NCBI GenBank assembly: GCA_024330925.1
Contig: JANDJK010000016.1
Location: 1-38,801, forward strand
From: Nitrospira sp.
Lineage (GTDB): Bacteria > Nitrospirota > Nitrospiria > Nitrospirales > Nitrospiraceae
Direction of reading: 5' to 3'
DNA: 38,801 bases
Shown here: one piece after another, positions 1 through 10,300 of the stretch
Layout: each line of letters begins with the position of its first letter
Position numbering within the stretch: position 1 is the stretch's first letter
The notes under the pieces: model-generated
Told to the model about the DNA's origin: nothing
The model's input: the letters and a program-made list of their open reading frames with translations, nothing else
The model's database searches: none
Made by a program: the position numbers and the translations under genes

Positions 1-1
1 C

Positions 2-1132
2 TTGGCGCAGAGTTTGCGAGAGATGGCTACGTTGCTGGGGCATGAGCGGTATGTGTTGTACAAGAACAATTCAGATGGCAAAGGTAACAGTTACGGGTAC
101 CACGAAAATTATCTGGTTTCCAGGGCCGTGCCATTTGAGGCGATTGTTCGCATTCTGGTCCCGTTTCTGGTGACGAGGCCGATCTTTGCCGGAGCTGGAA
201 AGGTCGGAGCAGAAAACCAGACGAGCCCTGCTGAATATCAAATCTCCCAGCGGGCTGATTTTTTTGAATGTCTGGTGGATCTCAACACGATGGTCAAACG
301 GCCGATCATCAACACCCGTGATGAGCCCCATGCCGATCATGCGAAATATCGACGGCTCCATGTCATCGTCGGTGATGCCAATATGGCTGAGGTCTCTACC
401 TATCTCAAGATTGGTACGCTGAGCGTCGTGCTCGACTTGCTCGAAAAGGGCGCACCATTACCCACCATTGAATTGGACGAACCGGTTCGAGCATTTCGTC
501 AGGTTTCCCGTGATCTGGATATGAAAGATACGTTGAAGTTAGCGGGGGGCGGCCCGACAACGGCGATTGCTGTGCAGCGTGAGTACCTCAAGGCGGCTGA
601 GAAGTTCTATGTGGAGCAGGGATGTGATGAGGAAACCAAAGATCTCCTGGCACGATGGGAAACAGTGCTTGACAAGCTCGAGCGAGACCCGCGGTTGCTG
701 GTGCGGGAGTTAGATTGGGTGGCGAAGCGCCATCTTATCGAGTCATACATGGATCGCAAGCGGTGTGGGTGGGATGACCCGCGCATCAAGTTGTTGGATC
801 TCCAATATCATGATATTCGTCCGGACCGCGGGTTGTTTTACACGTTGGAACGTGGTGGCCATATCGAGCGTCTTGTTGCTGAGCAGGATATCCGTCAAGC
901 CGAATTTACTCCTCCACCGAACACGAGGGCGTACTTTCGGGGGCGCTGTGTGAGCAAGTTTGCGAGGTCGCTCTATGGTGCAAGCTGGACGTCCCTTTTG
1001 TTTGATGTTGGAAATACAACCATCAAACGGGTCCCCCTCATGGATCCGTATCGAGGGACGAAGGCGTTGACTGGCGATTTGCTAGACTTCGCTGATTCAG
1101 CAGAAGCGTTGCTCGATAAGCTAAGGGCCTGA
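2..1132 (+). CDS. dop: Dop-like Pup deamidase/depupylase, 5' truncated by window edge
   Basis: C-terminal 376 residues of a carboxylate-amine ligase-fold protein of the Dop/PafA family. Dop deamidates the C-terminal Gln of Pup-like modifiers and removes them from substrates. Visible conserved blocks are YKNNSDGKGNSYGYHENYL near the start, NTRDEPHAD and RRLHVIVGDANMAE in the middle, and near the end TRAYFRG followed by ASW and FDVGN. The last two are typical of Dop rather than PafA, and the paralogue at 2781 has the PafA versions. Family members are about 500 residues, so the N-terminal third, with the nucleotide-binding Glu motif and the Dop-specific loop, lies left of the window. The gene is followed after 30 bases by prcB, as in a proteasome operon. 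The assignment to Dop rather than a second PafA rests on these C-terminal motifs. Confidence 0.9.
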   Translation: MAQSLREMATLLGHERYVLYKNNSDGKGNSYGYHENYLVSRAVPFEAIVRILVPFLVTRPIFAGAGKVGAENQTSPAEYQISQRADFFECLVDLNTMVKRPIINTRDEPHADHAKYRRLHVIVGDANMAEVSTYLKIGTLSVVLDLLEKGAPLPTIELDEPVRAFRQVSRDLDMKDTLKLAGGGPTTAIAVQREYLKAAEKFYVEQGCDEETKDLLARWETVLDKLERDPRLLVRELDWVAKRHLIESYMDRKRCGWDDPRIKLLDLQYHDIRPDRGLFYTLERGGHIERLVAEQDIRQAEFTPPPNTRAYFRGRCVSKFARSLYGASWTSLLFDVGNTTIKRVPLMDPYRGTKALTGDLLDFADSAEALLDKLRA

Positions 1133-1162
1133 ATCATTCATTGAATCGATCAATGAGCGTTC

Positions 1163-1993
1163 ATGAAGTTGCCTTACTTTCCCGAGTTTGAGTCCCCTAG
1201 TTTTTTTGATTTCCTTGCCGCGCACCATCCGAACCTTTTGCCGGCTGCAGGAAAACACTCATTCGCTAGCCAAGTTCAGGCTGCTGCCCACCAACCACCG
1301 GGAGCTTCCTTGGCGGTTCCCCAGGCTACTACAGTGTTGGCCATCAAATATCGGGAGGGCGTCGTCATTGCGGGGGATCGACGGGCGACGGAGGGATTCC
1401 AAGTTGCTGATCGACGCATCGAAAAAGTGTTTAAGATCGACGAGTGGTCCGCCATGGCTATTGCGGGAGCCGCCGGGCCCTGCATAGAGATGGCGAAACT
1501 GTTTCAGACAGAGCTAGAACACTACGAAAAATTAGAGGGGATGTCCTTATCGTGCGAGGGCAAGGCGAACAAACTCGCGCAGATGATTAAGGCCAACCTT
1601 CCTTTGGCATTTCAGGGGCTCATCGTCATACCGCTGTTTGCGGGGTATGACACCAAACGGAACGAAGGACGCATCTTCAAATATGACTTGGCCGGTGGCC
1701 GATACGAAGAGTCCGATTATCACGCGATCGGGTCGGGGGGGAAAGATGCCCGCAACACCATGCGGGAACACTTTCGTAGGCTTATGGCTGAGGGGGAGGC
1801 GCTTGAACTAGCATTGGCTGCCTTGTACAACGCCGCGGACGACGATGTGGGGACTGGCGGGCCCGATTTTGTCCGGGGCATTTATCCGACAGTCAAGCTG
1901 GTCACGGCTCAGGGAATTATTGATGTGCCCGACGAACAGGTTCGGTCAGTGTACGAGGGGCTGATTAGTGCACGCCGCACAAGGGAGGCATGA
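1163..1993 (+). CDS. prcB: 20S proteasome beta subunit PrcB
   Basis: Catalytic subunit of a bacterial 20S proteasome, an N-terminal nucleophile hydrolase. The 276-residue precursor carries a propeptide of about 55 residues that ends just before TTVLAIKY. Thr56 should become the mature N-terminal nucleophile after autocleavage. GDRRATEG follows, matching the conserved start of mycobacterial PrcB, and a later SGGKDARN segment matches the conserved SGG turn. Propeptide length is like that of actinobacterial PrcB. The ATG at 1163 has only a weak ribosome-binding site, but no better start is seen. The stop overlaps the prcA start by four bases (ATGA), which implies translational coupling and balanced synthesis of beta and alpha rings. 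Confidence 0.95.
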   Translation: MKLPYFPEFESPSFFDFLAAHHPNLLPAAGKHSFASQVQAAAHQPPGASLAVPQATTVLAIKYREGVVIAGDRRATEGFQVADRRIEKVFKIDEWSAMAIAGAAGPCIEMAKLFQTELEHYEKLEGMSLSCEGKANKLAQMIKANLPLAFQGLIVIPLFAGYDTKRNEGRIFKYDLAGGRYEESDYHAIGSGGKDARNTMREHFRRLMAEGEALELALAALYNAADDDVGTGGPDFVRGIYPTVKLVTAQGIIDVPDEQVRSVYEGLISARRTREA

Positions 1994-2682
1994 CGATGCC
2001 GTTGCCGTACTATGTCTCTCCGGAACAGATGATGCAGGATAAGGCCGAGTATGCTAAGAAAGGTATCGCTAAAGGCCGTTCGATCATTGCCATGGAATAT
2101 GCGGATGGTGTTCTGCTGACGGCGGATAACCCCAGTTCCTCCTTGCACAAGATCTCTGAAATCTACGACAACATCGCATTTGCTGGAGCTGGCAAATACA
2201 GCGAGTTTGAAAATCTGCGGAAGGCAGGTATCCGACACGCCGATCTTAAAGGGTTCATGTACAGTCGGGAAGATGTCACGGGACGCTCGCTGGCGAATGG
2301 CTATTCGCAAAGTCTTGGGACGATCTTTAGTCAGGAGATCAAGCCGCTTGAGGTGGAAATTTTGGTCGTGCAGGTGGGGATCAACGGCCATCCCAACGAG
2401 ATCTACCGTATCGCTTTTGATGGGAGTATCATCGACGAGAAAGGGTATGCAGTCATCGGCGGAAGGGCGGAAGCGGTCCAGGCGGTTTTAAAAGACAAAA
2501 TTCCCCTTGAGCCACCGCCATTGGGGGTCGCACTCTCGCTTTGCGTTTCTGCGCTCGAACAGACTGCCAATGTGAAATTAGCTCCTGAGGGGTTGGAAGT
2601 GGCCCTCTTGGATCGTAACCGTGTCGGCCGTAAGTTTCGTCGTCTCTTGGTGGCCGACATCCGCCGCCTTCTTTCCAACTAG
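1990..2682 (+). CDS. prcA: 20S proteasome alpha subunit PrcA
   Basis: Structural alpha subunit forming the outer gating rings of the proteasome. The 230-residue protein has the recognisable alpha N-terminus PYYVSPEQMMQDKAEYAKKG, then NPSSSLHKISEIYD, a FAGAGK segment and DVTGRSLANGYSQSLGTIF, each close to actinobacterial PrcA. It lacks a catalytic N-terminal Thr, as expected. The ATG at 1990 overlaps the prcB stop by four bases; a second in-frame ATG at 1996 is also possible. The C-terminus is shorter than in mycobacteria and ends in a basic stretch (RRLLVADIRRLLSN). It forms an operon with prcB and probably with dop and pafA. Confidence 0.95.
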   Translation: MTMPLPYYVSPEQMMQDKAEYAKKGIAKGRSIIAMEYADGVLLTADNPSSSLHKISEIYDNIAFAGAGKYSEFENLRKAGIRHADLKGFMYSREDVTGRSLANGYSQSLGTIFSQEIKPLEVEILVVQVGINGHPNEIYRIAFDGSIIDEKGYAVIGGRAEAVQAVLKDKIPLEPPPLGVALSLCVSALEQTANVKLAPEGLEVALLDRNRVGRKFRRLLVADIRRLLSN

Positions 2683-2744
2683 CCTTCTCCCATGGCCTTC
2701 TGCAGCTTCTCTTGCGCATTGCGAGGGGGGCGTGTAAGCTGAAT

Positions 2745-2760
2745 TGATGACTTTTCATCA
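2745..2760 (+). promoter_or_regulatory. Small perfect hairpin upstream of pafA
   Basis: The prcA-pafA gap is 98 bases, the only sizeable one in the cassette, and holds a perfect 6-bp inverted repeat (TGATGA-CTTT-TCATCA) ending 20 bases before the pafA start. It could be an operator half-site pair or an RNA hairpin that tunes pafA expression relative to prcBA. There is no T-run after it, so it is not a classical terminator. Function is unknown. Confidence 0.3.
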
Positions 2761-2780
2761 CGAGGGCCAGTCCTGATTCC

Positions 2781-4157
2781 ATGAAACAACGGATTTTCGG
2801 GCTCGAAAACGAATACGGTCTCATTTTCTCTCCGAACGGTCGGATTTATCTGCCGATGGAAAAAGTGTTGGGATACATCTTTGAAGGGCTGATTCCCAAC
2901 AGTTGGCCGTCGAACGCCTTTCTCGTCAACGGCGCGAGGTTCTATCAGGACACTGGATGCCATCCGGAATACTCTACGCCCGAATGTGACAACATTCTTG
3001 ACCTGGTGACCCATGACAAGGCCGGCGAGCGGTTGTTGGAAGCCTGTTTGCCGGCGGCGGAAGAACGGCTTCGAGAAGAAGGCCTATCGGGCGAGATATA
3101 CATTTTCAAGAACAACACTGATTCGCTGGGCAACACGTATGGGTGTCACGAAAATTTTCTCATGCGGCGGGATGTCGATTTCTGGAAAGTGACGGAGCAA
3201 TTGATTCCGTTTTTTGTGACACGTCAGGTCTTCAGCGGAGCGGGAAAGGTTCTGAAGGTATCCGGCAAACCTCAGTATTTTATTTCTCAGCGCGCGCAAC
3301 ATATCCATGAAAAAACATCATCCTCCACAACGTCCTCGCGTAGCATCATCAATACTCGGGACGAGCCGCACGCCGATGCCGAACGGTATCGACGGTTGCA
3401 TATTATCGTGGGTGATTCCAACATGTCGGAGTTTGCCACCTATCTCAAGGTGGGAACCGCTGCGCTGGTCCTGTCGATGATTGAAGACGGGTACCTAGTG
3501 CAGGGAGTGGAATTGGAGGATCCAGTGAAGGCAATTCGCGAAATTGCCCGGGATCCCACCCTCAAGAAAAAAGTCCGGTTAGACGATGCCCGCTATATGA
3601 CGGCGGTCGAAATCCAGCGGGTCTATTGGGAGCGAGCGCGACAGTATTTGGACCGCGAAGAACATGACCCGATCTTTGATGACGTGTGTGCCAAATGGGA
3701 AGCGGTTCTCGATCAGTTGGAAGACGACCCCATGCAGTTGGTCCATCGCATCGACTGGGTGACCAAGAAGTATCTGATCCAATCCTATGTGGATAAAAAA
3801 GAGTGCGGGTGGGACGATCCGCGTGTGTTGTTGTTGGATCTCCAATTTCATGATGTCAAGCGCACCAGGGGGTTGTACTATTTATTAGAATCGCGTGGGC
3901 TAGTCGAGCGGATTGTTGAGGAAGAGGCGGTTCAACGGGCTATGTCGGTGCCTCCACAGACAACGAGAGCCAAGGTTCGCGGGGATTTCATTCGGTTCGC
4001 ACGGGCGAAAAACCGTTCCTACACGGTTGATTGGACTTATTTGAAGTTAAACGGTTATTGGGAGGAGACGATTCTGTGCATGGATCCGTTTAGCTCTGTG
4101 AACCGGCGGGTTGAGGAATTGCTGTCGCAGATGCCGGGAGGGCGGTATTCTCGATGA
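2781..4157 (+). CDS. pafA: Pup/UBact-protein ligase PafA
   Basis: ATP-dependent ligase that joins the C-terminal glutamate of a Pup-like modifier to substrate lysines. The 458-residue protein is full length. It begins MKQRIFGLENEYG, with the nucleotide-binding Glu9 and Glu11. NGARFYQDTGCHPEYSTPE follows, with Asp57 at the position of the catalytic Asp of mycobacterial PafA, then FKNNTDSLGNTYGCHENF, SRSIINTRDEPHADAERYR and TTRAKVRGDF. These match PafA rather than Dop. Synteny with dop-prcB-prcA supports the role. The last four bases overlap the next gene, a peptidase, so the two are probably translated from one message. Confidence 0.95.
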   Translation: MKQRIFGLENEYGLIFSPNGRIYLPMEKVLGYIFEGLIPNSWPSNAFLVNGARFYQDTGCHPEYSTPECDNILDLVTHDKAGERLLEACLPAAEERLREEGLSGEIYIFKNNTDSLGNTYGCHENFLMRRDVDFWKVTEQLIPFFVTRQVFSGAGKVLKVSGKPQYFISQRAQHIHEKTSSSTTSSRSIINTRDEPHADAERYRRLHIIVGDSNMSEFATYLKVGTAALVLSMIEDGYLVQGVELEDPVKAIREIARDPTLKKKVRLDDARYMTAVEIQRVYWERARQYLDREEHDPIFDDVCAKWEAVLDQLEDDPMQLVHRIDWVTKKYLIQSYVDKKECGWDDPRVLLLDLQFHDVKRTRGLYYLLESRGLVERIVEEEAVQRAMSVPPQTTRAKVRGDFIRFARAKNRSYTVDWTYLKLNGYWEETILCMDPFSSVNRRVEELLSQMPGGRYSR

Positions 4158-5146
4158 GATGGTGGGAACAAGCAAGAAAGCAGTGGCCATCGCTGTCGCG
4201 CCAATGGATCGGAGGCGCCACTTTTTTTTTGGTGTGGGCGTTATGGGGAGAGGGAAGTTCCATTGGAGTGAGCCCTGTCAAAGGTGAGGGGCACTATCGA
4301 GGAAAACAGGGACAAATTCTGGTAGTAAGGGTACCAGCGGGCGATGCATCTGCCGAAGTAAAAGGGATGTTTTTAGGACGGACCATCAAGTTTTTTCGCG
4401 AGATCAGACCAGATGGAGGAGAGGAATCGGTGGGGTTAGTCGGGATCGATATGGAGGATCAACCAGGGACCCACCAACTAACGATTGAGATCACGGAGGG
4501 GGCACGGCCCAGGCTGCTCTACTATCAGGTTGAGATTCTCAAAGAACGATTCCGTGTTGAGCGACTGACCTTGCCCAAAGACAAAGTTGATCTCGATGAA
4601 GAAAGTCTAAAGCGATGGAAAGCAGAACAGGAGCAGGTGAAAGCGGCGCTGGCGGAGGATTCGCCAACTCGATTGTGGCAGTCGAAATTTGTGGAGCCTG
4701 TCAGTGGGAGGCGAACCGGCATCTTTGGCAGTGTCAGAATTATGAACGGTCAGGCACGGAGTCCTCATAACGGGGAGGATATTGGTGCTCCTCTTGGCAC
4801 CCCTGTAGCGGTCACAAACGATGGCGTTGTCCGGCTGACGGTTGATCATATTTTCTCCGGCAAAGGCGTCTATGTGGATCATGGACTCGGATTTTATTCC
4901 ATGTACTTCCATCTATCGGAGATCCTGGTCAAGGAAGGCGATGCAGTGCGAGCCGGACAGATCATCGGCACGGTGGGCGCGACCGGTCGTGCGACCGGTC
5001 CGCATCTCCATTGGGGCGTCAAACTCAACGGGGCGCGTGTCAATCCTTACGCGTTACTGGACTTGCCGGTCGGAGGTGAGGCACGGTCGTCAATTCCGGC
5101 TCCGATATCTGATGTGCCATCTGCGGTGGGCGAGTCTGCTCCATAA
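4154..5146 (+). CDS. M23 (LytM-type) envelope metallopeptidase
   Basis: Exported peptidoglycan-hydrolase-like protein of 330 residues. A hydrophobic segment at about residues 18-31 (WIGGATFFLVWAL) after a basic N-terminus should be a signal or anchor. Residues 40-130 form a beta-rich domain. A charged, probably coiled segment follows at 140-170 and the LytM domain at about 180-305. Zinc ligands are visible: His205 and Asp209 in HNGED, and His284 and His286 in GPHLHWG, with a further conserved His253. All catalytic residues are present, so an active endopeptidase is likely. The start codon overlaps the pafA stop (ATGA), placing an envelope enzyme in the proteasome operon. The C-terminus ends in a Pro/Ser-rich tail. 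Confidence 0.88.
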   Translation: MRWWEQARKQWPSLSRQWIGGATFFLVWALWGEGSSIGVSPVKGEGHYRGKQGQILVVRVPAGDASAEVKGMFLGRTIKFFREIRPDGGEESVGLVGIDMEDQPGTHQLTIEITEGARPRLLYYQVEILKERFRVERLTLPKDKVDLDEESLKRWKAEQEQVKAALAEDSPTRLWQSKFVEPVSGRRTGIFGSVRIMNGQARSPHNGEDIGAPLGTPVAVTNDGVVRLTVDHIFSGKGVYVDHGLGFYSMYFHLSEILVKEGDAVRAGQIIGTVGATGRATGPHLHWGVKLNGARVNPYALLDLPVGGEARSSIPAPISDVPSAVGESAP

Positions 5147-5401
5147 AAAGACTGTGCCCGGTTGACTCGTTTCCGGTTCAGAAGAAGTAGCCAACGAGAT
5201 GTGTTTCGCACTGTACGCGTTGTACGTCGTCGGTTCGTAGTTTTCAGGTCCAAACACAAAGCTAACAAGCCTCACTGGGCGCGCTTCTAAAGCCGGAGAT
5301 GGATTCTGACTAGTGATTGGCGGACGATGCATCAGTACAGCGGTACAGGAAACATGTAAACAAGGCGTCATCACGAGACGGAGAGAGGCGAGACGCCGAC
5401 C

Positions 5402-5617
5402 ATGAAAATCTTGCTGCTCGGTCTCGCGGCATTGGCGATCGGGCTTGCCACGAGACGGTTTTATCTCACCGAACACATTGGTTATGACGTCAACGCCTTG
5501 TTTCTGCTGTTGGTCGGCATTCAGTTGCTTGTGGCGGCAATGCTCTTCGGTGAGCGGAATGAGAACCACAATCGCTCTTCTGCATCCTCTTCGGATCACG
5601 ACCGTAAAGACAAGTAA
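5402..5617 (+). CDS. Small two-helix membrane protein
   Basis: A 71-residue protein with two hydrophobic stretches, residues 2-16 (KILLLGLAALAIGLA) and about 32-49 (ALFLLLVGIQLLVAAMLF), and a polar C-terminus rich in Ser, Asn and Asp. A purine-rich stretch (GACGGAGAGAGGCGAG) lies just upstream of the ATG. No family is recognised. It stands between the proteasome operon and the decayed restriction locus. A real small inner-membrane protein is likely from its amphipathic layout, but there is no homology argument. Confidence 0.5.
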   Translation: MKILLLGLAALAIGLATRRFYLTEHIGYDVNALFLLLVGIQLLVAAMLFGERNENHNRSSASSSDHDRKDK

Positions 5618-5804
5618 GAAGAAACCGAAAAACTCCTCTAGTGCCATCTTTTTGCCAAAGCAGGAGGCACTGCTTGTCCCCTCACTGTGGAAGCACAGAG
5701 CCTCTTGCCAAGACTTGATCGGTTGTCTCCCATCAACACGCCAACCGAAGATTTGATTGTGCAAGCTTGGCTGAAGGGGTACGTTTGGTTCAAAATGAAC
5801 AGTC

Positions 5805-5963
5805 ATGTCGAAGATGTTCGATGATATCGAGTTGACAGAGACGGCCTGGACTAACTATGGCCACCTGTTACCGCATCTGGTGCGGCATCTCGCCAGAGAG
5901 GCGAGGATCTCGCGTTTCACGATCAAGCGGTTGGCTTGTTCTGTTCGCATCCGCGTTGATTGA
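5805..5963 (+). CDS. Possible 52-residue ORF or gene remnant
   Basis: A short frame beginning MSKMFDDIELTETAW and ending in a basic segment. It lies directly before the decayed hsdM and may be the stump of a broken gene at the edge of that locus. Around it, from 5618 to 5978, no other coding signal is seen. No homology is recognised. Confidence 0.2.
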   Translation: MSKMFDDIELTETAWTNYGHLLPHLVRHLAREARISRFTIKRLACSVRIRVD

Positions 5964-5978
5964 TGGAGGTGCGGAGAT

Positions 5979-7330
5979 GGTTCCGAAGAACGTCCAACTC
6001 TCTATTCCTCGTTCTGGCAATCCTGCGACGAGCTCCGCAGCGGGATGGATACCTCACAGTACAAGGACTACGTCCGCCCGCTGCTGTTCATGAAGTCTGT
6101 CTTGGACAAGTACACCGGCAAGCCGGATGCACTCATTGACGTGCCCAAGGGTGGCGGCTTCGCGACATGGTCAAGCTCAAGGGCGACAAGGAGATCGGCG
6201 ACAAGATCAACAACATTATTGCCACGTTTGCCAAGGCCAACAATCTGACCGGGGTCGTCGATCAAGCGGGTTGCAACGACGAGACCAAACTCGGCACTGG
6301 CAAGGAGATACAGGACTGCCTGTCCAGACTCCGTGCATCTTCGATTGCCTTGACCTCCGCGCCAACTGCGGCGAACGCGACGAGCTGCTGGCTGATACCT
6401 ACGAGTACCTGATGCGGCACTTTGCCACCGAATCCGGAAAGAGCAAAGGGCAGTTCTACACACCGGCAGAGGTCTCACCCACCATGGATCGGGCCATCGG
6501 CATCGAGTGCGCCAAGGGGGTGTGCGAACCGACTGTCTATGGCCAGGAGATGGACAACGCCACCTGAGCGCTCGCGCGTACGAACATGGTCCTCCATGGC
6601 CATCTGACGGCCGAGCTGTGGCGCGGCAACACGTTGATCGCTCCCGCTTCACGGATAAGGACGGCAGCCTCAAGACCGTCAATATTGCTGTCGCCAATGA
6701 CCTACACTAGGAAAACGACGAGTTCGGCCGCTTCGAGTATGGCATTCCTCCGCCAAGAACAGTGATGGCGCTTTCCTGCTGCACCTCATCAAATCGCTCA
6801 AGAGCCAAGGCAAAGGCGCGATCATCCTGCCGCACGGCGTGCGCTTTCGCAGCAACCGGGAGGCTGACATCCGCCGCAACCTGGTTAAACACGGATTCAT
6901 CGAGGGTATCATCGGCCTGCTCTCGAATCTCTTCTACGGAACCGGCATTCCAGCCTGCATCGTCGTGGTCGGTCAGAAGAACGCCCGCGCCGACATCTTT
7001 ATGATCGGCACCTCCAAGGGTTGCATCAAAGACGGCAACAAGAATCTCGTGCGTACGCAAGACATCCACAGAATTGCGAACGTGTTCCGAAACCAGCGAG
7101 AAATCCGCCACGACTCACGTATGGTGCCGATCGCCGAGATCGCGAGCCAGGCAAACGACTATGACCGCAACATCCCGCGAGACATTGATCCCGCGAGCCG
7201 GAAGACCTGCACGATCTCGACGCGCACCTCAAACGGCGGCATCCCCAACCACGACATCGATGCCCTCGATGCCTACTGCAAGTGTTCCCTAGCCTGCTTT
7301 GGCAAGGCGATCCAAGCGCGATCCCAAACG
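5979..7330 (+). pseudogene. hsdM: Decayed type I restriction-modification methyltransferase subunit HsdM
   Basis: Pieces of an HsdM protein can be read across all three plus frames. They include SFWQSCDELRSGMDTSQYKD, KPDALIDVPKGGGF, TKLGTGKE, YEYLMRHFATESGKSKGQFY, YGQEMDNAT, GKGAIILPHGVRF, EADIRRNLVKHGFIEGIIG and LFYGTGIPACIVVVG, ending in DIDALDAY. Intact HsdM methylates adenine for host protection as part of an HsdR2M2S complex. Here the frame changes repeatedly. The SAM-binding DPxCGSG region is deleted before YGQEMD, the NPPF catalytic motif is missing after VAN, and the C-terminus and the whole hsdS specificity gene are absent. It cannot make a working enzyme. The boundaries are approximate. 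Confidence 0.9.
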
Positions 7331-10300
7331 CTGCGATGTTGAGATTCATATCTCAAAAGGAAAGATGGTTTTCCCCGCTGACAAGCCAGTGGCAAAGCAA
7401 CTCTTACAGTTCCTGAAGAAGGAACTTTTCCGGGGACCTCTTACAGAAACGCTCTGTGAAACAAACTCCAACTTGTGGGACGCGCTGCGCTATTGCTCCC
7501 TCGGCAACTGGAAGGATTGCAAAGGGAACAGCGCGATTGACGAAGAGCTGCTGACCGACCGGCTCAAGCGACGGGGTCACAGAAGATCATTGGTAAGGCA
7601 CTCTTCAAGCTAAAAAAGGTGGCGGGGCTCTCGGGAGCAAGACGCTCTACGACGCGAACTGCGAGGTCTATGGCTTGCTGCGCTACGGTGTGAAGATCAA
7701 GCCCGAGATGAGAGAGGCACACGTGACTGTCTGACTGATTGACTGAGTCAGGCCTGACAAGACCGATTTCACCATTGCCCAAGAGGTGACCGTTGCCAGT
7801 GCACATACCAAGCGCGCCTGATCTGGTGCTGTATGTCAATGACGTCACGCTCGGCATGCTGGAGCGACAGCGCTCCACCGGGCCGAGGATATCCGCCAGA
7901 ACCTGGACAGTCAGAAGAAGGAGTTCATCCGACCCTTCTATACGACGGTTCAGCTCGTGATGGTAGGCGACGAGACCGAAGGCCTGCGCTATGGCGTGAT
8001 CGAGACGCAGGAGAAGAACGGGCTGTGCTAGAAAGAGACCGTGGCGCATTCGATGTCGGCGAGAATCCTTTGCTGCGCGACCTGTCCCAGCTCTGCGGCA
8101 AGGAGCGGCTGATCGAGATCATCCACGATTTCATGGTTTTCGACGCTGGCATCAAGAAGACCTGCCGCCACAACCAGTACTTCGGCGCGAAAGTGGCCCG
8201 GGCGCACGTCAAGTGCCACCAGGGCAGCAGCATCTGGTACACCTAGGGGAGGGCGAGTCGCTCACCATGGTATAGCTCGCCAAGTGGGTCCGTGAGTGTG
8301 TCACCAATGCCTGAGTGCTACTCATCACTAACCATACGGAACTTGACGAGCAGATCGAGAAGGTCTTGAAAGAGGTGGATGAGGACTTCGATCGCACACG
8401 AAACGGCGCCGATCTCGTGCGGGTGCTGAACAGTTCCGAACTGTGGCTCGTCTGCTCACGGATCCGCAAGTTCGGCAGCAGCGAAGACTTAAGCGAGTGG
8501 GATGTGGACGCCTATGTCGAAGGCATCAAGAAGAACCGGCCCAAGAGGTTTTACCTCAAGGAGGAATTTTTCGTCTTCGTAGACGAGTGCCACTGCACGC
8601 ACCCCGGCACGTTGCACGAGGCGATAAAGGCACTGTTGCCCGTGGCGATGCTGATTGACTTCACCGGGACGCTGCTTTTGAAAAGCGACAAGCGCCGCTC
8701 GATCGAGACGGTTGGTCTCTATATCCATACCTCCAAGTACGACGAGACTGTCAAAGACGGTGTGGTGCTCGATCTGCGCTACGAAGCACGCGACATCGAC
8801 AGAGCATCACGTCCCCGGTCAAAATGGATGAGTGGTTTAAAGCAAAGACCAGCGGGCTGTCGGACGTAGCCAAGGCGCAATTGAAGCAGCGTGGAGGCCC
8901 GATGTAGAGGGTGCTCTCGGCGCACGCCCGGTTGGAGAAAATCGCGGCCAACATCCTGCTCGACATGGAGACGTGCGATCAGCTCAAGAGCGGGCGCGGC
9001 AATGCCATGTTGGTGACGAGCCGCATCGACTCCACCTGCCGGTTTTGTGAGCTGTTTGACAAGACCGATCTCAGGGGGAAATGCGCGGTCGTCACCTCTT
9101 ATCAACCATCGCCCGCAGACATTAAGGGAGCAAAAAGTGGCGAAGGGCTGACCGAGCACTGTGTCAAGACAAGATCTACCGCAAGGTGCTGGCGACGCAC
9201 TTCAACGGGCCCAACGAATCGGCCATGTACAAGGTCGAGCGGTTCGAGCAGGAGGTGAAGAAGCGCTTTATCAGAGAGCCGGGTCAGATGACGCTCTTGA
9301 TCGTGGTGAATAAGCTGCTCACCGCCTTCGACGCGCCGCCCTCGACCTATCTATATCAACAAGCAGGTGCAGGACACGGTCTGTTCCCGGCCATCTGCCA
9401 CGTCAATCGGCTGGACGGTGAGGACAAGGAATACGGCTACATCATCGACTAAAAGGACCTGTTCCGCTCGCTCGAGAGCATGGTCAAGGACTCGACGACG
9501 AGGCCTTTTCCAGCTCTGACCGGACTGATGTCGAGGGGCTCTCGAAGGACCGGTTGCGGCAAGGCTGCGCGTGACGGGAGGAGGCGCGCGCAGCAGTGAA
9601 GGTGTTCTGCCTGTTGCACCGCCGAGCAATTGAAGGCCAACGAGCCGAAGCGCGTGGCTCTGTACAAGCTCGTTGCGACCTATCTACGAGCGTATGCTGC
9701 CTTGGCCAACCAGATGGGGAGGCTGGTTATTTGGATGCAGCGACACGAGCGATTTAGGCTGAGGTGGATCACTCCGAGAAGGTTCGTGAGGAGGTCAAGC
9801 TCGCGAGCGGCGACTATGTGGACCTCAAGATGTTCGAGCCGGCCATGTGTCACTTGCTCGATACTAACATCAGTGCGGGGGAAAGCAAGAAGCTTTCTTC
9901 GTGAAACGAGAGGACGCTGGTGCAAGTGATCGTCGAACGTGGTGCAAACGCCGTCGAAGCGCTGCCCAGGGGCCTACGTGAGAACCGCGTCATGGCCGAG
10001 ACCATCGAGAACAATGTCCGCCGGCTGATCATCGACGAAATGGCCATCAATCCCAAGTACTATGAAACAATGTTCCACCTGCTCGCTGCACTGAGCCAGC
10101 AGCGACAGTAGCAAGCCTTGGACTACACGGCCTAGGGGGAGAGAATTGTCGAGCTGACCAAGCATCTCTGCCAACCAAAGTTGCACGCTTACCCGCTAGC
10201 CATCAACAGCCCGACGCGACGCACGCTGTACGACAATCTTCTGTACGACAATCTCAAAGCCATGCCTCGTCTTGCAGACTTGGTGGCACGAACCGACGTG

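Noticed and set aside
5150..5800. Second copy of the tRNA-Ala 3' end as an attachment site
   Set aside because: Reading this stretch by eye gave no match to the tRNA end.
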